Source: an uncultured Eubacteriales bacterium
GTDB lineage: Bacteria > Bacillota > Clostridia > Christensenellales > UBA1242
DNA length: 35,810 nucleotides
Reading direction: 5' to 3'
NCBI GenBank assembly: GCA_948607205.1
Contig: CAPERS010000010.1
Location: 1-35,810 of the forward strand
This document shows, one piece after another, positions 13,944-22,049 of this stretch. The notes beneath the pieces were generated by a model. The model did not search any database, was not told where the DNA came from, and saw nothing but the letters and a program-made list of their open reading frames with translations. Position 1 is the stretch's first letter. The number at the start of each line of letters is the position of its first letter. Made by a program: the position numbers and the translations under genes.

Positions 13944-16298
13944 ATGAAAACCTATCTCGAAAAAGATTATTTAAAAAAACTTGATGGATATTTTCGTGCG
14001 TGCAACTATCTTTCAGTTGCGCAGTTATATTTGCTTGATAATCCACTTTTAAAAACTCCACTTTCAATCAAGGATGTCAAAAAGAAAATTGTTGGGCATT
14101 GGGGAACTGTTCCAGGTCAAAATTTTGTTTATGCGCATTGCAATCGCGCGATAAACAAATACGACCTCGACATGCTTCTCATTTCAGGACCAGGTCATGG
14201 CGGAAACTTTTTTGTTGCCAATTCTTATCTCGAAGGTCGTTACAGCGAAGTTTATCCAGAAGTCAGCCTCGACAAAAAAGGAATGACAAAACTTTGCAAG
14301 CAGTTCTCCTTTGCTTGTGGCGTTTCCAGCCATGTTGCACCAGAAACACCGGGTTCTATGCATGAAGGTGGTGAACTTGGCTACAGCCTCGCTCACGGCT
14401 TTGGCGCTGTGCTTGATAATCCAGACCTTATCGCAACTGTCATCGTCGGTGACGGCGAAGCGGAAACCGGTCCGCTTGCAACATCATGGCATTTAAACAA
14501 GTTTTTAAATCCAAAATCAGATGGTGCTGTTTTGCCAATCTTGCATCTCAATGGCTATAAAATTTCCAATCCAACAATTTTTTCTCGAATTTCGAAGAAG
14601 GAAGTGAAGTCATTCTTTGAAGGCTGTGGCTGGGAACCAATTTTTGTTGAAGGCGATAAGCCAGAATCTATGCACGTCAAAATGGCAAAAGCAATGGACA
14701 GAGCCATTGAAAAAGTAAAACAAATTCAAAAATCTGCAAGGGAAGGCAAAGCGAAAAGTCGTCAAGTTTTTCCAATGATTGTTCTGCGCACTCCAAAAGG
14801 TTGGACAGGGCCAAAGTTTGTTGATGGAAAACAGATTGAAGGCTCATTTCGCGCGCATCAAGTTCCAATCGATATGTCAAAGCCAGAGCATCTTTCAGAG
14901 CTTGAATCTTGGTTGATGTCATATCGACCAGATGAACTTTTTGATGAAAACTATCGTTTGAAAGAAGAATATCAAAGCGTTGCGCCAAAAGGTGATAAAC
15001 GAATTTCTGCCAATGTCAACACAAACGGTGGTCTGGTTTTGAAAGACCTTATCATGCCAGATTTCAAAGACTATGCGGTGAATTTCTCTAAACGAGGAAA
15101 TGAAAAAGCACAAGATATGCTTGAACTTGGCAAGTTTGTCCGCGATATTTTCAAACTGAACAAAGACAACAAAAATTATCGAGTTTTTAGTCCGGACGAA
15201 GCAATGTCAAACAGGCTTTCATATATGTTTGAAGTTGAAACACGCGATTTTAATGCCGAAATATATAGAAATGATGAATTTTTGTCTACTGACGGCAGAG
15301 TTATGGACTCTTATTTAAGCGAGCATGTGTGTGAAGGTATGCTTGAAGGCTATCTTTTGACTGGAAGACATGGTATGTTTGCAAGTTATGAGGCATTCAT
15401 CCGAGTTGTTGATTCAATGGTTTCTCAGCATGCAAAGTGGCTGAAAATTTGCAGTGAACTTGAATGGAGAAAACCAATTTCTTCACTCAATCTACTTTTG
15501 ACAAGCAATGTTTGGCAACAAGACCATAACGGCTATACTCATCAAGAGCCTGGCTTTTTGGACCATGTTGTCAACAAGAAGGCAGACATTGTGAGAGCAT
15601 ATCTTCCACCAGATACCAACTGCCTGCTTTCATGCTATGACCACTGTCAGAGAAGCAAGGACTATATCAATGTCATCGTTGCTTCAAAACATCCTTCTCT
15701 TCAATGGCTGACAATGGATGAGGCTGTTCATCATTGCGAAAAAGGAATCGGAGTTTTCGACTTTGCAAGCAACTGCGGAAAATCAAAGCCGGATATTGTT
15801 ATTGCATCTTGTGGCGACACAGCAACACTTGAAGCACTTGCATGCACTCAAATTTTGAAAGAAAAAATGCCAAAACTTAAAATTCGCTTTGTCAATGTTG
15901 TTGACCTTATGAAAATGGAAGATTCGTCCGAGCATCCTCATGGGCTTTCAAATGAAGAGTTTGACAAACTTTTCACAACAGATAGGCCAGTTATCTTTAA
16001 CTTCCATGGCTATCCAAAACTTATTCACGAATTTCTTGTGAAAAGAACAAACAAAAATTTCGATGTTCATGGCTATCGTGAAGAAGGTTCAATCACAACT
16101 GCATTTGATATGCGTGTTCAAAATGAAATAGACAGGTTTAGTCTTGTGAAAGCCGTTGTGAAAGCACTTGGAAAAGACGAAAGTGAAAAAGCGCTGGTAA
16201 ATGAAATGAACGCTCTTCTTGAAAAGCATAAAAAATACATTGCAAAATATGGCGTTGATATGCCAGAAGTCGCAAATTTCAAGTGGAATGGAAAATAG
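13944..16298 (+). CDS. xfp: Xylulose-5-phosphate/fructose-6-phosphate phosphoketolase
   Basis: A 784-residue thiamine-diphosphate enzyme of normal length that splits xylulose-5-P or fructose-6-P with phosphate to acetyl-phosphate plus glyceraldehyde-3-P or erythrose-4-P. Motifs in order are GHWGTVPGQNFVYAHCNR (51-68), GPGHGGNF (82-89), GSMHEGGELGYSLAHGFG (137-154), the ThDP-Mg site VIVGDGEAETGPL (166-178) with LHLNGYKI about 30 residues on, and a C-terminal transketolase-like part with TSNVWQQDHNGYTHQEPGF. GAGG lies about 6 bases before the ATG. It is monocistronic and divergent from fhs. It offers a fermentative route from sugar phosphate to acetate with substrate-level ATP; acetate kinase is not in the window. 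Confidence 0.97.
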   Translation: MKTYLEKDYLKKLDGYFRACNYLSVAQLYLLDNPLLKTPLSIKDVKKKIVGHWGTVPGQNFVYAHCNRAINKYDLDMLLISGPGHGGNFFVANSYLEGRYSEVYPEVSLDKKGMTKLCKQFSFACGVSSHVAPETPGSMHEGGELGYSLAHGFGAVLDNPDLIATVIVGDGEAETGPLATSWHLNKFLNPKSDGAVLPILHLNGYKISNPTIFSRISKKEVKSFFEGCGWEPIFVEGDKPESMHVKMAKAMDRAIEKVKQIQKSAREGKAKSRQVFPMIVLRTPKGWTGPKFVDGKQIEGSFRAHQVPIDMSKPEHLSELESWLMSYRPDELFDENYRLKEEYQSVAPKGDKRISANVNTNGGLVLKDLIMPDFKDYAVNFSKRGNEKAQDMLELGKFVRDIFKLNKDNKNYRVFSPDEAMSNRLSYMFEVETRDFNAEIYRNDEFLSTDGRVMDSYLSEHVCEGMLEGYLLTGRHGMFASYEAFIRVVDSMVSQHAKWLKICSELEWRKPISSLNLLLTSNVWQQDHNGYTHQEPGFLDHVVNKKADIVRAYLPPDTNCLLSCYDHCQRSKDYINVIVASKHPSLQWLTMDEAVHHCEKGIGVFDFASNCGKSKPDIVIASCGDTATLEALACTQILKEKMPKLKIRFVNVVDLMKMEDSSEHPHGLSNEEFDKLFTTDRPVIFNFHGYPKLIHEFLVKRTNKNFDVHGYREEGSITTAFDMRVQNEIDRFSLVKAVVKALGKDESEKALVNEMNALLEKHKKYIAKYGVDMPEVANFKWNGK

Positions 16299-16310
16299 AA
16301 AAAATCAGAG

Positions 16311-16338
16311 AAAAAGAGTGAAGAAATTCACTCTTTTT
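16311..16338. terminator. Bidirectional terminator shared by xfp and murB
   Basis: AAAAAGAGTGAA (16311-16322) pairs with TTCACTCTTTTT (16327-16338) around GAAA. The murB stop codon (16328-16330 on the minus strand) lies inside the right arm, so the end of murB itself forms half of the terminator. Confidence 0.88.
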
Positions 16339-17155
16339 TGTTTGATACAATTTCAATTTCGCATTCGAGAAGAACGCCAGTTTTTTCTTTAACAACATTT
16401 TTTGTGTGAGTTATAAGTTTTATCATTTCCTCAAATGAGGCATTTCCAAGATTGAGAAAGATGTTGGCATGTTTATCAGAAATTTTTGCATCACCAATTT
16501 GATAGCCTTTAAGGCCGCAGTCTTCAATCAGTTTGCCAGCGCTTAAGTTTGGCGGATTTTTGAAAATACTTCCAAGAGTTTTGCCAATCGGCTGAGAAGA
16601 CAGTCGCTTTTCGCGATAAAAGCAAAAATCTTGTCTGAGTTTGCATTCGCTTATTTGTGGTAAAATAAACTTTGCGCCGAGAATTATAAAGTCTATATTT
16701 GCATGGTGATATCCAAGTTCAACATTTTCTTTTTTTATCCAGCGGACCTTCTTTCCGTCAAATATTTTTATTTTTGTTATGTAGTCAGATATTGATTGGT
16801 CAAAACAACTGGCATTATTATGTATTGCTCCACCAAGACTGGCAGGAATAAGAGCAAGCCTTTCAAAGCCACCAAGGTTGTGCGCTGAGCAAAAACGATA
16901 AAGTTCATAAAGACTGTTTGAGCAGTTGGCAATCAAGCAGTTTCCATTAAGTCTTTTTCTTTTTTTTATCTTCCTTGTTGAAATAAACTCCATGCCTTCA
17001 CAATCTCCGAACAAAATGTTACTGCCGTTTCCCAAGATTTTTATGGGGCAGGTGGAGGTTGAAATTATAGACAAAAACTCCTCTTCAGTTTGTGGCAGGT
17101 GAATTTGTGCTTGGCTTCCAATGCCTATCGTTGAATAAAATTTAAGTTCTTCCAT
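16328..17155 (-). CDS. murB: UDP-N-acetylenolpyruvoylglucosamine reductase MurB
   Basis: A 275-residue flavoenzyme, shorter than the usual 300 or so. It reduces UDP-GlcNAc-enolpyruvate with NADPH to UDP-MurNAc in cytoplasmic peptidoglycan precursor synthesis. FAD-binding motifs are LGNGSNIL (41-48) and IPASLGGAIHNNA (103-115). The active-site region is SQPIGKTLGSIFKNP, with the general-acid Ser196, then AGKLIEDCGLKG and ISDKHANIFLN, and Glu residues at 264-268 (ECEIE) for the C-terminal catalytic Glu. Absence of a long C-terminal Tyr loop fits the shorter type II class. The ribosome site before the ATG is weak (AGAAAG). It is divergent from murC. Confidence 0.94.
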   Translation of the reverse strand: MEELKFYSTIGIGSQAQIHLPQTEEEFLSIISTSTCPIKILGNGSNILFGDCEGMEFISTRKIKKRKRLNGNCLIANCSNSLYELYRFCSAHNLGGFERLALIPASLGGAIHNNASCFDQSISDYITKIKIFDGKKVRWIKKENVELGYHHANIDFIILGAKFILPQISECKLRQDFCFYREKRLSSQPIGKTLGSIFKNPPNLSAGKLIEDCGLKGYQIGDAKISDKHANIFLNLGNASFEEMIKLITHTKNVVKEKTGVLLECEIEIVSNKKE

Positions 17156-17257
17156 ACTTTCTTTTATGCGCTAAACTTTTTTTTGTTTGCTATGTTTTTT
17201 ATTTTTAAATACTATAAACATGAGAAAACTTTAAAAAAATAAATCATATATTTTACT

Positions 17258-18601
17258 ATGCTAAAGAAATTTAATAAAATACATATCGTCGGCATAGGTG
17301 GAATTTCGCTGTCCGCTATTGCAATAATTTTAAAAAATCAAGGCTTTGAAATCACAGGAACAGATACGCATTTGTCTGCAATGACAAAAATGCTTGAAGA
17401 TAAATATAAAATAAAAATCAAAAAAAATCATTCAGCAAAAGATGTGACCAATTGCGATGCACTTGTTTACACAAGTGCAATTGGCGAAAATGATAAGGAC
17501 TTCATGCTTGCAAAAAAACTTGGCAAAAATGTTTTTTCACGTGCGCAAATTCTTGGCATGATAAGTGAAGGCAAACAAACGATTTCAGTTTCAGGCTCAC
17601 ATGGCAAGACCACGGCGAGTGCAATGATTGCATATATGCTTTCAACGACAGGACTTTCACCAACTGCCCATATTGGTGGCATTGTTGAAAATTTTGGTTC
17701 AAACGTTTTGTTTGGCGAAAGTGACATTTTTGTGACTGAGGCGTGTGAATATAAAGACAGTTTTTTGCAACTTAAAAACAATATATCAATTGTTCTCAAT
17801 CTTTCGCCAGACCACCTTGATTATTTCAAAACTTTTGAAAATTATATTGCTTCATTTGAAAAATTTGTTAAAAACACAAAAAATAATGGCGTTTTCATAA
17901 CAAATTATGACGATGCAAATTGCAAAAATTTAAAATTTTCAAACACTATGACATTCGCGATAAATTCAAAAGCAGACGTCACAGCTCAAAATATACAAAT
18001 GTTTGAAAACGGCAAATTTATGTTTGACGCATTTTATCTTGGCAGAAAAATGGGCAGGGTGAAACTTGGTATTATGGGATGGCACAATATCTATAACGCT
18101 CTTGCTTCGATATGTGTGGGCATAAAATATCAAGTTCCATTTGAAAAAATTCAACTTGCGCTTGAAACCTTTAAAGGCGTTGAACGACGAAATCAAATAA
18201 TTTTAGAAAACAAAAATCTGCTTATTTTGCATGATTATGCTCATCATCCTGATGAAATAAAGTCGACGCTTCGTGCATATAAAAATCTTGGCGGAAAACT
18301 GATAACAATTTTTCAGCCACACACGTTCACGCGCACACGAGATTTGTTTGGAGAGTTTATTTCTTCTTTTGACGAAAGCGACGAGGTTTGGCTTTTGCCA
18401 ATTTATCCAGCACGTGAAAAACCTATCAAGGATATTACTTCATATAATTTGGCAAAATCATTGAAAAAACATGGAAAAAAAGTCAAATACTTCTCAAATT
18501 TTGAAAAATGCCGTCAAAGTATAAATTTAACGCCACAAGAAAAAACAGTTTATGCAATCCTTGGAGCAGGTGATATTGTTGAACTTTGCAAGGATTTGTG
18601 A
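17258..18601 (+). CDS. murC: UDP-N-acetylmuramate-L-alanine ligase MurC
   Basis: This 447-residue Mur ligase adds L-Ala to UDP-MurNAc using ATP. The N-terminal Rossmann motif is IHIVGIGGISLSAIA (8-22); the ATP P-loop is SGSHGKTTASAMIAYM (112-127). Further MurC landmarks are NLSPDHLDYF, a HHPDEIKSTL segment following DYA (the family's DDYgHHP), FQPHTFTRT and the closing AILGAGDI. Length is normal. The only sensible start is the ATG at 17258, yet no Shine-Dalgarno sequence precedes it, unlike nearly every other gene here. It is divergent from murB with 102 bases between them, so two successive steps of cell-wall synthesis are read from one intergenic region. Confidence 0.96.
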   Translation: MLKKFNKIHIVGIGGISLSAIAIILKNQGFEITGTDTHLSAMTKMLEDKYKIKIKKNHSAKDVTNCDALVYTSAIGENDKDFMLAKKLGKNVFSRAQILGMISEGKQTISVSGSHGKTTASAMIAYMLSTTGLSPTAHIGGIVENFGSNVLFGESDIFVTEACEYKDSFLQLKNNISIVLNLSPDHLDYFKTFENYIASFEKFVKNTKNNGVFITNYDDANCKNLKFSNTMTFAINSKADVTAQNIQMFENGKFMFDAFYLGRKMGRVKLGIMGWHNIYNALASICVGIKYQVPFEKIQLALETFKGVERRNQIILENKNLLILHDYAHHPDEIKSTLRAYKNLGGKLITIFQPHTFTRTRDLFGEFISSFDESDEVWLLPIYPAREKPIKDITSYNLAKSLKKHGKKVKYFSNFEKCRQSINLTPQEKTVYAILGAGDIVELCKDL

Positions 18602-18676
18602 CAGATTTTTTATAACAAACTTTGTTTAACATATCAAAAAACCATCTCAATTTTTAAAATCAACATCTTTAAAAGT

Positions 18677-18705
18677 GAATATATTCTATGAATATATTCT
18701 TTTTT
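18677..18705 (+). terminator. A/T-rich terminator after murC
   Basis: The ten-base palindrome GAATATATTC occurs twice (18677-18686 and 18690-18699) with TAT between, so the copies can pair as a hairpin; six T follow. The stem is mostly A-T, so it may be weak. It also lies just upstream of the next promoter, where a palindrome could instead be an operator. Confidence 0.5.
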
Positions 18706-18717
18706 CAAACAAGGGTA

Positions 18718-18746
18718 TTGACTTAAAGTGTATTTTATGGTAAAAT
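18718..18746 (+). promoter_or_regulatory. Extended -10 promoter of the ABC/giant-protein locus
   Basis: TTGACT (18718-18723), 17 bases, then TAAAAT (18741-18746) with TGG before the -10. Its core resembles the promoter at 1371-1399, which drives the other large surface protein. Transcription should start near 18753, which rules out the TTG at 18748 as a start codon. Confidence 0.75.
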
Positions 18747-18771
18747 ATTGGTGAAAATTGAGAGGAAAAGA

Positions 18772-20301
18772 ATGTTAGAAATAAGCGGGTTAACCAAAAG
18801 ATATAAAAATTCAGACTTTTATTCAGTAAAAAATGTCAGTTTCACCGTTAATGACGGCGAAATTTTTGGTTTTTTGGGCAAAAATGGTGCAGGAAAAAGC
18901 ACAACAATCAAATGTCTTACTGGAATCATTCCTTTTGAAGAAGGCTCGATAAAGGTTTGTGGGTTTGATATTCAAAAAGAACCAATCAAAGCCAAACTTA
19001 ACATCGGCTATGTTCCTGACAACCACGCTGTTTATGAAAATTTAACAGGCAGAGAATATGTCAACTATATGGGCAATATCTACAGAGTGCCAAAAAATGT
19101 TATCGAAGAGAGAATTGAAAACTTTTGCAAACTTTTCAATCTTTCTCATGCTATTGACAAACAAATCCGTTCATATTCTCATGGAATGAAGCAAAAAATT
19201 TGTATCATTGCAGCGCTTGTGCATATGCCAAAGTTTTGGGTTTTGGACGAGCCACTTATGGGTCTTGACCCTCAAAGCACATTTGAAATCAAAGAATATA
19301 TGAAAATGCATAAAAAACTTGGCAATTCAGTATTCTTTTCTTCGCATAACATTGATATGGTCGAAAAACTTTGCGACAGAGTTGCCATCATGAATCATGG
19401 TCAACTTATGGAAATAATTGATGTCAAAAAGTTTATGGCTGAAAGTGATGTGCCTCTTGAAACATATTTCCTAAATCTCACAAGAGAAGAGAAAGCCGAA
19501 GTTATCAAAGTTGATGACAAAAAGACAAGAAAGGCAAAAGAAAAAGCCGATAAAAAAGCAAGAAAAGAAAGCAAGAAACTTCAAAAACAAGAAAAAAAAG
19601 CAGGGAAAGAAAATTCTAGAAATTTAATCCCTGCCAATGAAATTGTTGAGGATGAAAATTTAACTGAAGAAACTTTTGATAATGAAGAATCGAATATTGA
19701 AGAAATGCCACAAGAAAATCAAGTTGTAAATATACCAGAAAATGAAATTCAGGAAGAAATTTCAACAAATGAGCCTCTTGAAGAAAACAATACAACAATC
19801 GAAGAAAAGGTTGATGATAATTTAAACAATACAGAAATTTCTGATAGTGAAGATGAATTTTCAAGCGAAAATATTTCACAAACTGAAAAAGTGACTGAGC
19901 AAGAAACTTTCCAGCAAGTCGATGACTTTGAATTAGAAGAGAAAAACGATTCAGAAGGTGACATCGAATCAGAAGGTGACAATGAAACTGAAAAATATAA
20001 TGAAACCGAAAAGGGTTTTGAAGAAATTGAAGTTTCAGAGTCAGAAGAAAGAGATGAAGTCAACGTAGTTGACAATTCGGAAGCGACAGTAAAAAATGCT
20101 GTTAATGATGAATTTGAAGAAAATCTTTCACAACAAGAATTTGCAGAATTTGAACAAAGTGAAGTTTATCCAAGTTATGAAGAAGTGACAGCAAGTGAAG
20201 AAGATGACTTGTTTGGTGCGAATAAAGAAGAAAACCAAGAAACTCCACTTGACGCAAAACAAAACCTTCTTGCGCAAATGAAGAGAAGAGCAGGAAGATA
20301 A
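18772..20301 (+). CDS. ABC transporter ATP-binding protein with long acidic C-terminal tail
   Basis: The product has 509 residues from the ATG at 18772, which has AGAGG 6 bases upstream and lies downstream of the predicted transcription start. Residues 1-238 are a complete ABC ATPase of the ABC-2 export class: Walker A GKNGAGKST (36-44), signature YSHGMKQK (135-142), Walker B FWVLDEP (155-161), H-loop His192. Residues 240-280 form a very basic helical stretch (KAKEKADKKARKESKK). Residues 286-509 are extremely Glu/Asp/Ser/Asn-rich with no recognisable fold, probably disordered, ending in a small basic tip (QMKRRAGR). Ordinary members stop near 230-300 residues, so the tail is unusual. A permease follows 134 bases later. 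The transported substrate is unknown. Confidence 0.92.
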   Translation: MLEISGLTKRYKNSDFYSVKNVSFTVNDGEIFGFLGKNGAGKSTTIKCLTGIIPFEEGSIKVCGFDIQKEPIKAKLNIGYVPDNHAVYENLTGREYVNYMGNIYRVPKNVIEERIENFCKLFNLSHAIDKQIRSYSHGMKQKICIIAALVHMPKFWVLDEPLMGLDPQSTFEIKEYMKMHKKLGNSVFFSSHNIDMVEKLCDRVAIMNHGQLMEIIDVKKFMAESDVPLETYFLNLTREEKAEVIKVDDKKTRKAKEKADKKARKESKKLQKQEKKAGKENSRNLIPANEIVEDENLTEETFDNEESNIEEMPQENQVVNIPENEIQEEISTNEPLEENNTTIEEKVDDNLNNTEISDSEDEFSSENISQTEKVTEQETFQQVDDFELEEKNDSEGDIESEGDNETEKYNETEKGFEEIEVSESEERDEVNVVDNSEATVKNAVNDEFEENLSQQEFAEFEQSEVYPSYEEVTASEEDDLFGANKEENQETPLDAKQNLLAQMKRRAGR

Positions 20302-20435
20302 AAAAGTTCTTCAAAAACTTCGCGAATAAATTATAAAAAAATAAAATTAAGAAAAGTTTAAAGAAAACAAACAAATATTTGCTTATTTTGAGCAAAATAA
20401 ATGAAAAGTCGAGAAACAAAGGAGAAAAAGAGAGC
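20302..20435 (+). other. Intergenic spacer between ABC ATPase and permease
   Basis: This 134-bp A/T-rich spacer has no gene. It contains a small hairpin TTTGCT/AGCAAA (about 20378-20396) without a T-run, so it is not an obvious terminator. A TTG at 20379 extends the permease frame upstream but has no ribosome site. GGAG at 20421-20424 serves the downstream ATG. I saw no clear promoter. Confidence 0.45.
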
Positions 20436-22046
20436 ATGACTCAATTTTTAACACTGCTTAAACTTGAATTTATGAATAGGTCTCCAAAGGTAAGAGGTGG
20501 ACGAGTTTTTCCACGAATTTTGAAATGGCTTTTTGCCATTTTGGGATTGGGTCTTATAGGCTTTTTGCTTCTTTTTGCAATCAACAGTGTTGTGAAGGTG
20601 TGCGTTAAAGCAAATCTTGAAAATGAATTTATCATTTATTATGTTTTCATAATTGGGCTTGTTCAGTTTTTGTTTGGACTGAGTCTGACAACAAAAACTC
20701 TCTATTTCAACACTGAAAGTGATATACTTAAACTTCCGCTTGGAAGTCAAACAATATTCTTGGCAAAAATTACATATCTTTTCATTTATGAATTGATTTT
20801 CACCACAATTCTTTCACTTCCTGTTTTCGTTATTTTTGGAATTGCAACCAGCCAAAGTGTGATTTTCTATCTTTTACTCATTCCAAACACACTTTTCTTA
20901 CCAATCATTCCATTCCTTTTTGGACTTTTGTTTTCAGTGCCTGCGATGTATGTCGTGTCATTCCTTAAAAATAAGTTCATAGTGATGCTTATTATATACA
21001 TACTTTGCGTCGGTGCAGGATTTTATGTTTACACATATGCACTCAAATTCATTGTGCAAATTCTCAGCAATGGCGGAATTGCCGACGTCTTTTCAGATGG
21101 CGTTATTGCGTCAATCAAACAGTTTGCCAACTATTTGCACATTCCAATGCTTTTCAGAAACAGTCTTATGGTCTATAAATTTCTGCCAAGTGCGATTATA
21201 AATCTTACAATCGTTGTTTTGCTTGGCTTTATCATTCTTTCTTTTGCAAAGAAAACATATCTCAGACTTCTTCTTGAAAATGCAGGTGGAAGTGGACAGG
21301 CGTTCAAGAAAAAAACGGTTATAAAGAAAAGAGGCCTTTCTCGTGCACTATTTTTCAGAGAATTCACAACAATTTTTCGTTCGGTTAACTATTCTTTCCA
21401 ATATCTCACAGTGATTATCACAACTCCGCTTATGGTTTATTTCTCAAGCGAGATTGCTTCAAACATTGGAGTTCAACAAATCGGAGCAGGGGTTTTGCCG
21501 GGAATTGCCGTTTTGGTGCTTATCATGTTCTTGACAATGGGAACTTCATTTGCTGCAACTTCAATAACACGCGAAGGCGGAAACTTCTTCCACACAAAAA
21601 TAATTCCTGTGTCTTACAGAAAACAAGTGACAGTGAAATTTCTTATGTATGTGATTGTGTCAGTTCCAGCAGTTTTTGTGAGTTGCGTGGCACTTGCAAT
21701 TGCAGGTTTCTTAACTTATTTCCAAGCGCTGATGATTGCTCTTGCAGTTTGTCTTATTGTTGTGGGCAACATTTGCAGTTCCATTTCAACTGACCTTAAA
21801 AGACCACAATTTATGTTTCTTGACGGAAAAGAGATAACTTCAAGCAATCGAAATATCAATTCAAGCATAAGTGGTGGATTTGTTATTGCCGTGCTTATGG
21901 GTGTTGCGTGCATCGTTGTTTCACTTTTTGTGTCAGTTCCTGCAATCTTCCTTGTCCTTTTTGGATTTGGCATTCCATATATGATACTTGAACTTTTCAG
22001 ACTGTTTTTCAGACTGGAAAAGAGATATAAAAAGATTGAGGCGTAA
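20436..22046 (+). CDS. ABC-2-type multi-pass permease
   Basis: A 536-residue integral membrane protein with about a dozen hydrophobic segments. The first two lie around residues 28-47 (WLFAILGLGLIGFLLLFAI) and 65-85, and the last group covers roughly 480-520. A polar loop with KKKTVIKKRGLSRALFFREF separates two halves, as in large bacterial ABC-2-like permeases of two fused six-helix units. The start is ATG at 20436 with GGAG upstream at a long 11-base spacing. Partnering with the preceding ATPase is inferred from adjacency. It ends 3 bases before the giant Ig-like protein, so their translation is likely coupled. The substrate cannot be read from sequence. Confidence 0.85.
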   Translation: MTQFLTLLKLEFMNRSPKVRGGRVFPRILKWLFAILGLGLIGFLLLFAINSVVKVCVKANLENEFIIYYVFIIGLVQFLFGLSLTTKTLYFNTESDILKLPLGSQTIFLAKITYLFIYELIFTTILSLPVFVIFGIATSQSVIFYLLLIPNTLFLPIIPFLFGLLFSVPAMYVVSFLKNKFIVMLIIYILCVGAGFYVYTYALKFIVQILSNGGIADVFSDGVIASIKQFANYLHIPMLFRNSLMVYKFLPSAIINLTIVVLLGFIILSFAKKTYLRLLLENAGGSGQAFKKKTVIKKRGLSRALFFREFTTIFRSVNYSFQYLTVIITTPLMVYFSSEIASNIGVQQIGAGVLPGIAVLVLIMFLTMGTSFAATSITREGGNFFHTKIIPVSYRKQVTVKFLMYVIVSVPAVFVSCVALAIAGFLTYFQALMIALAVCLIVVGNICSSISTDLKRPQFMFLDGKEITSSNRNINSSISGGFVIAVLMGVACIVVSLFVSVPAIFLVLFGFGIPYMILELFRLFFRLEKRYKKIEA

Positions 22047-22049
22047 CAT

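Noticed and set aside
18748..18771. TTG/GTG upstream extension of the ABC ATPase
   Set aside because: It overlaps the promoter region, and the downstream ATG at 18772 has a well-spaced AGAGG and begins the usual ABC N-terminus.
20379..20435. TTG-initiated extension of the permease
   Set aside because: It has no ribosome site; the extension is polar and unlike a permease N-terminus, while the ATG at 20436 begins a typical one.
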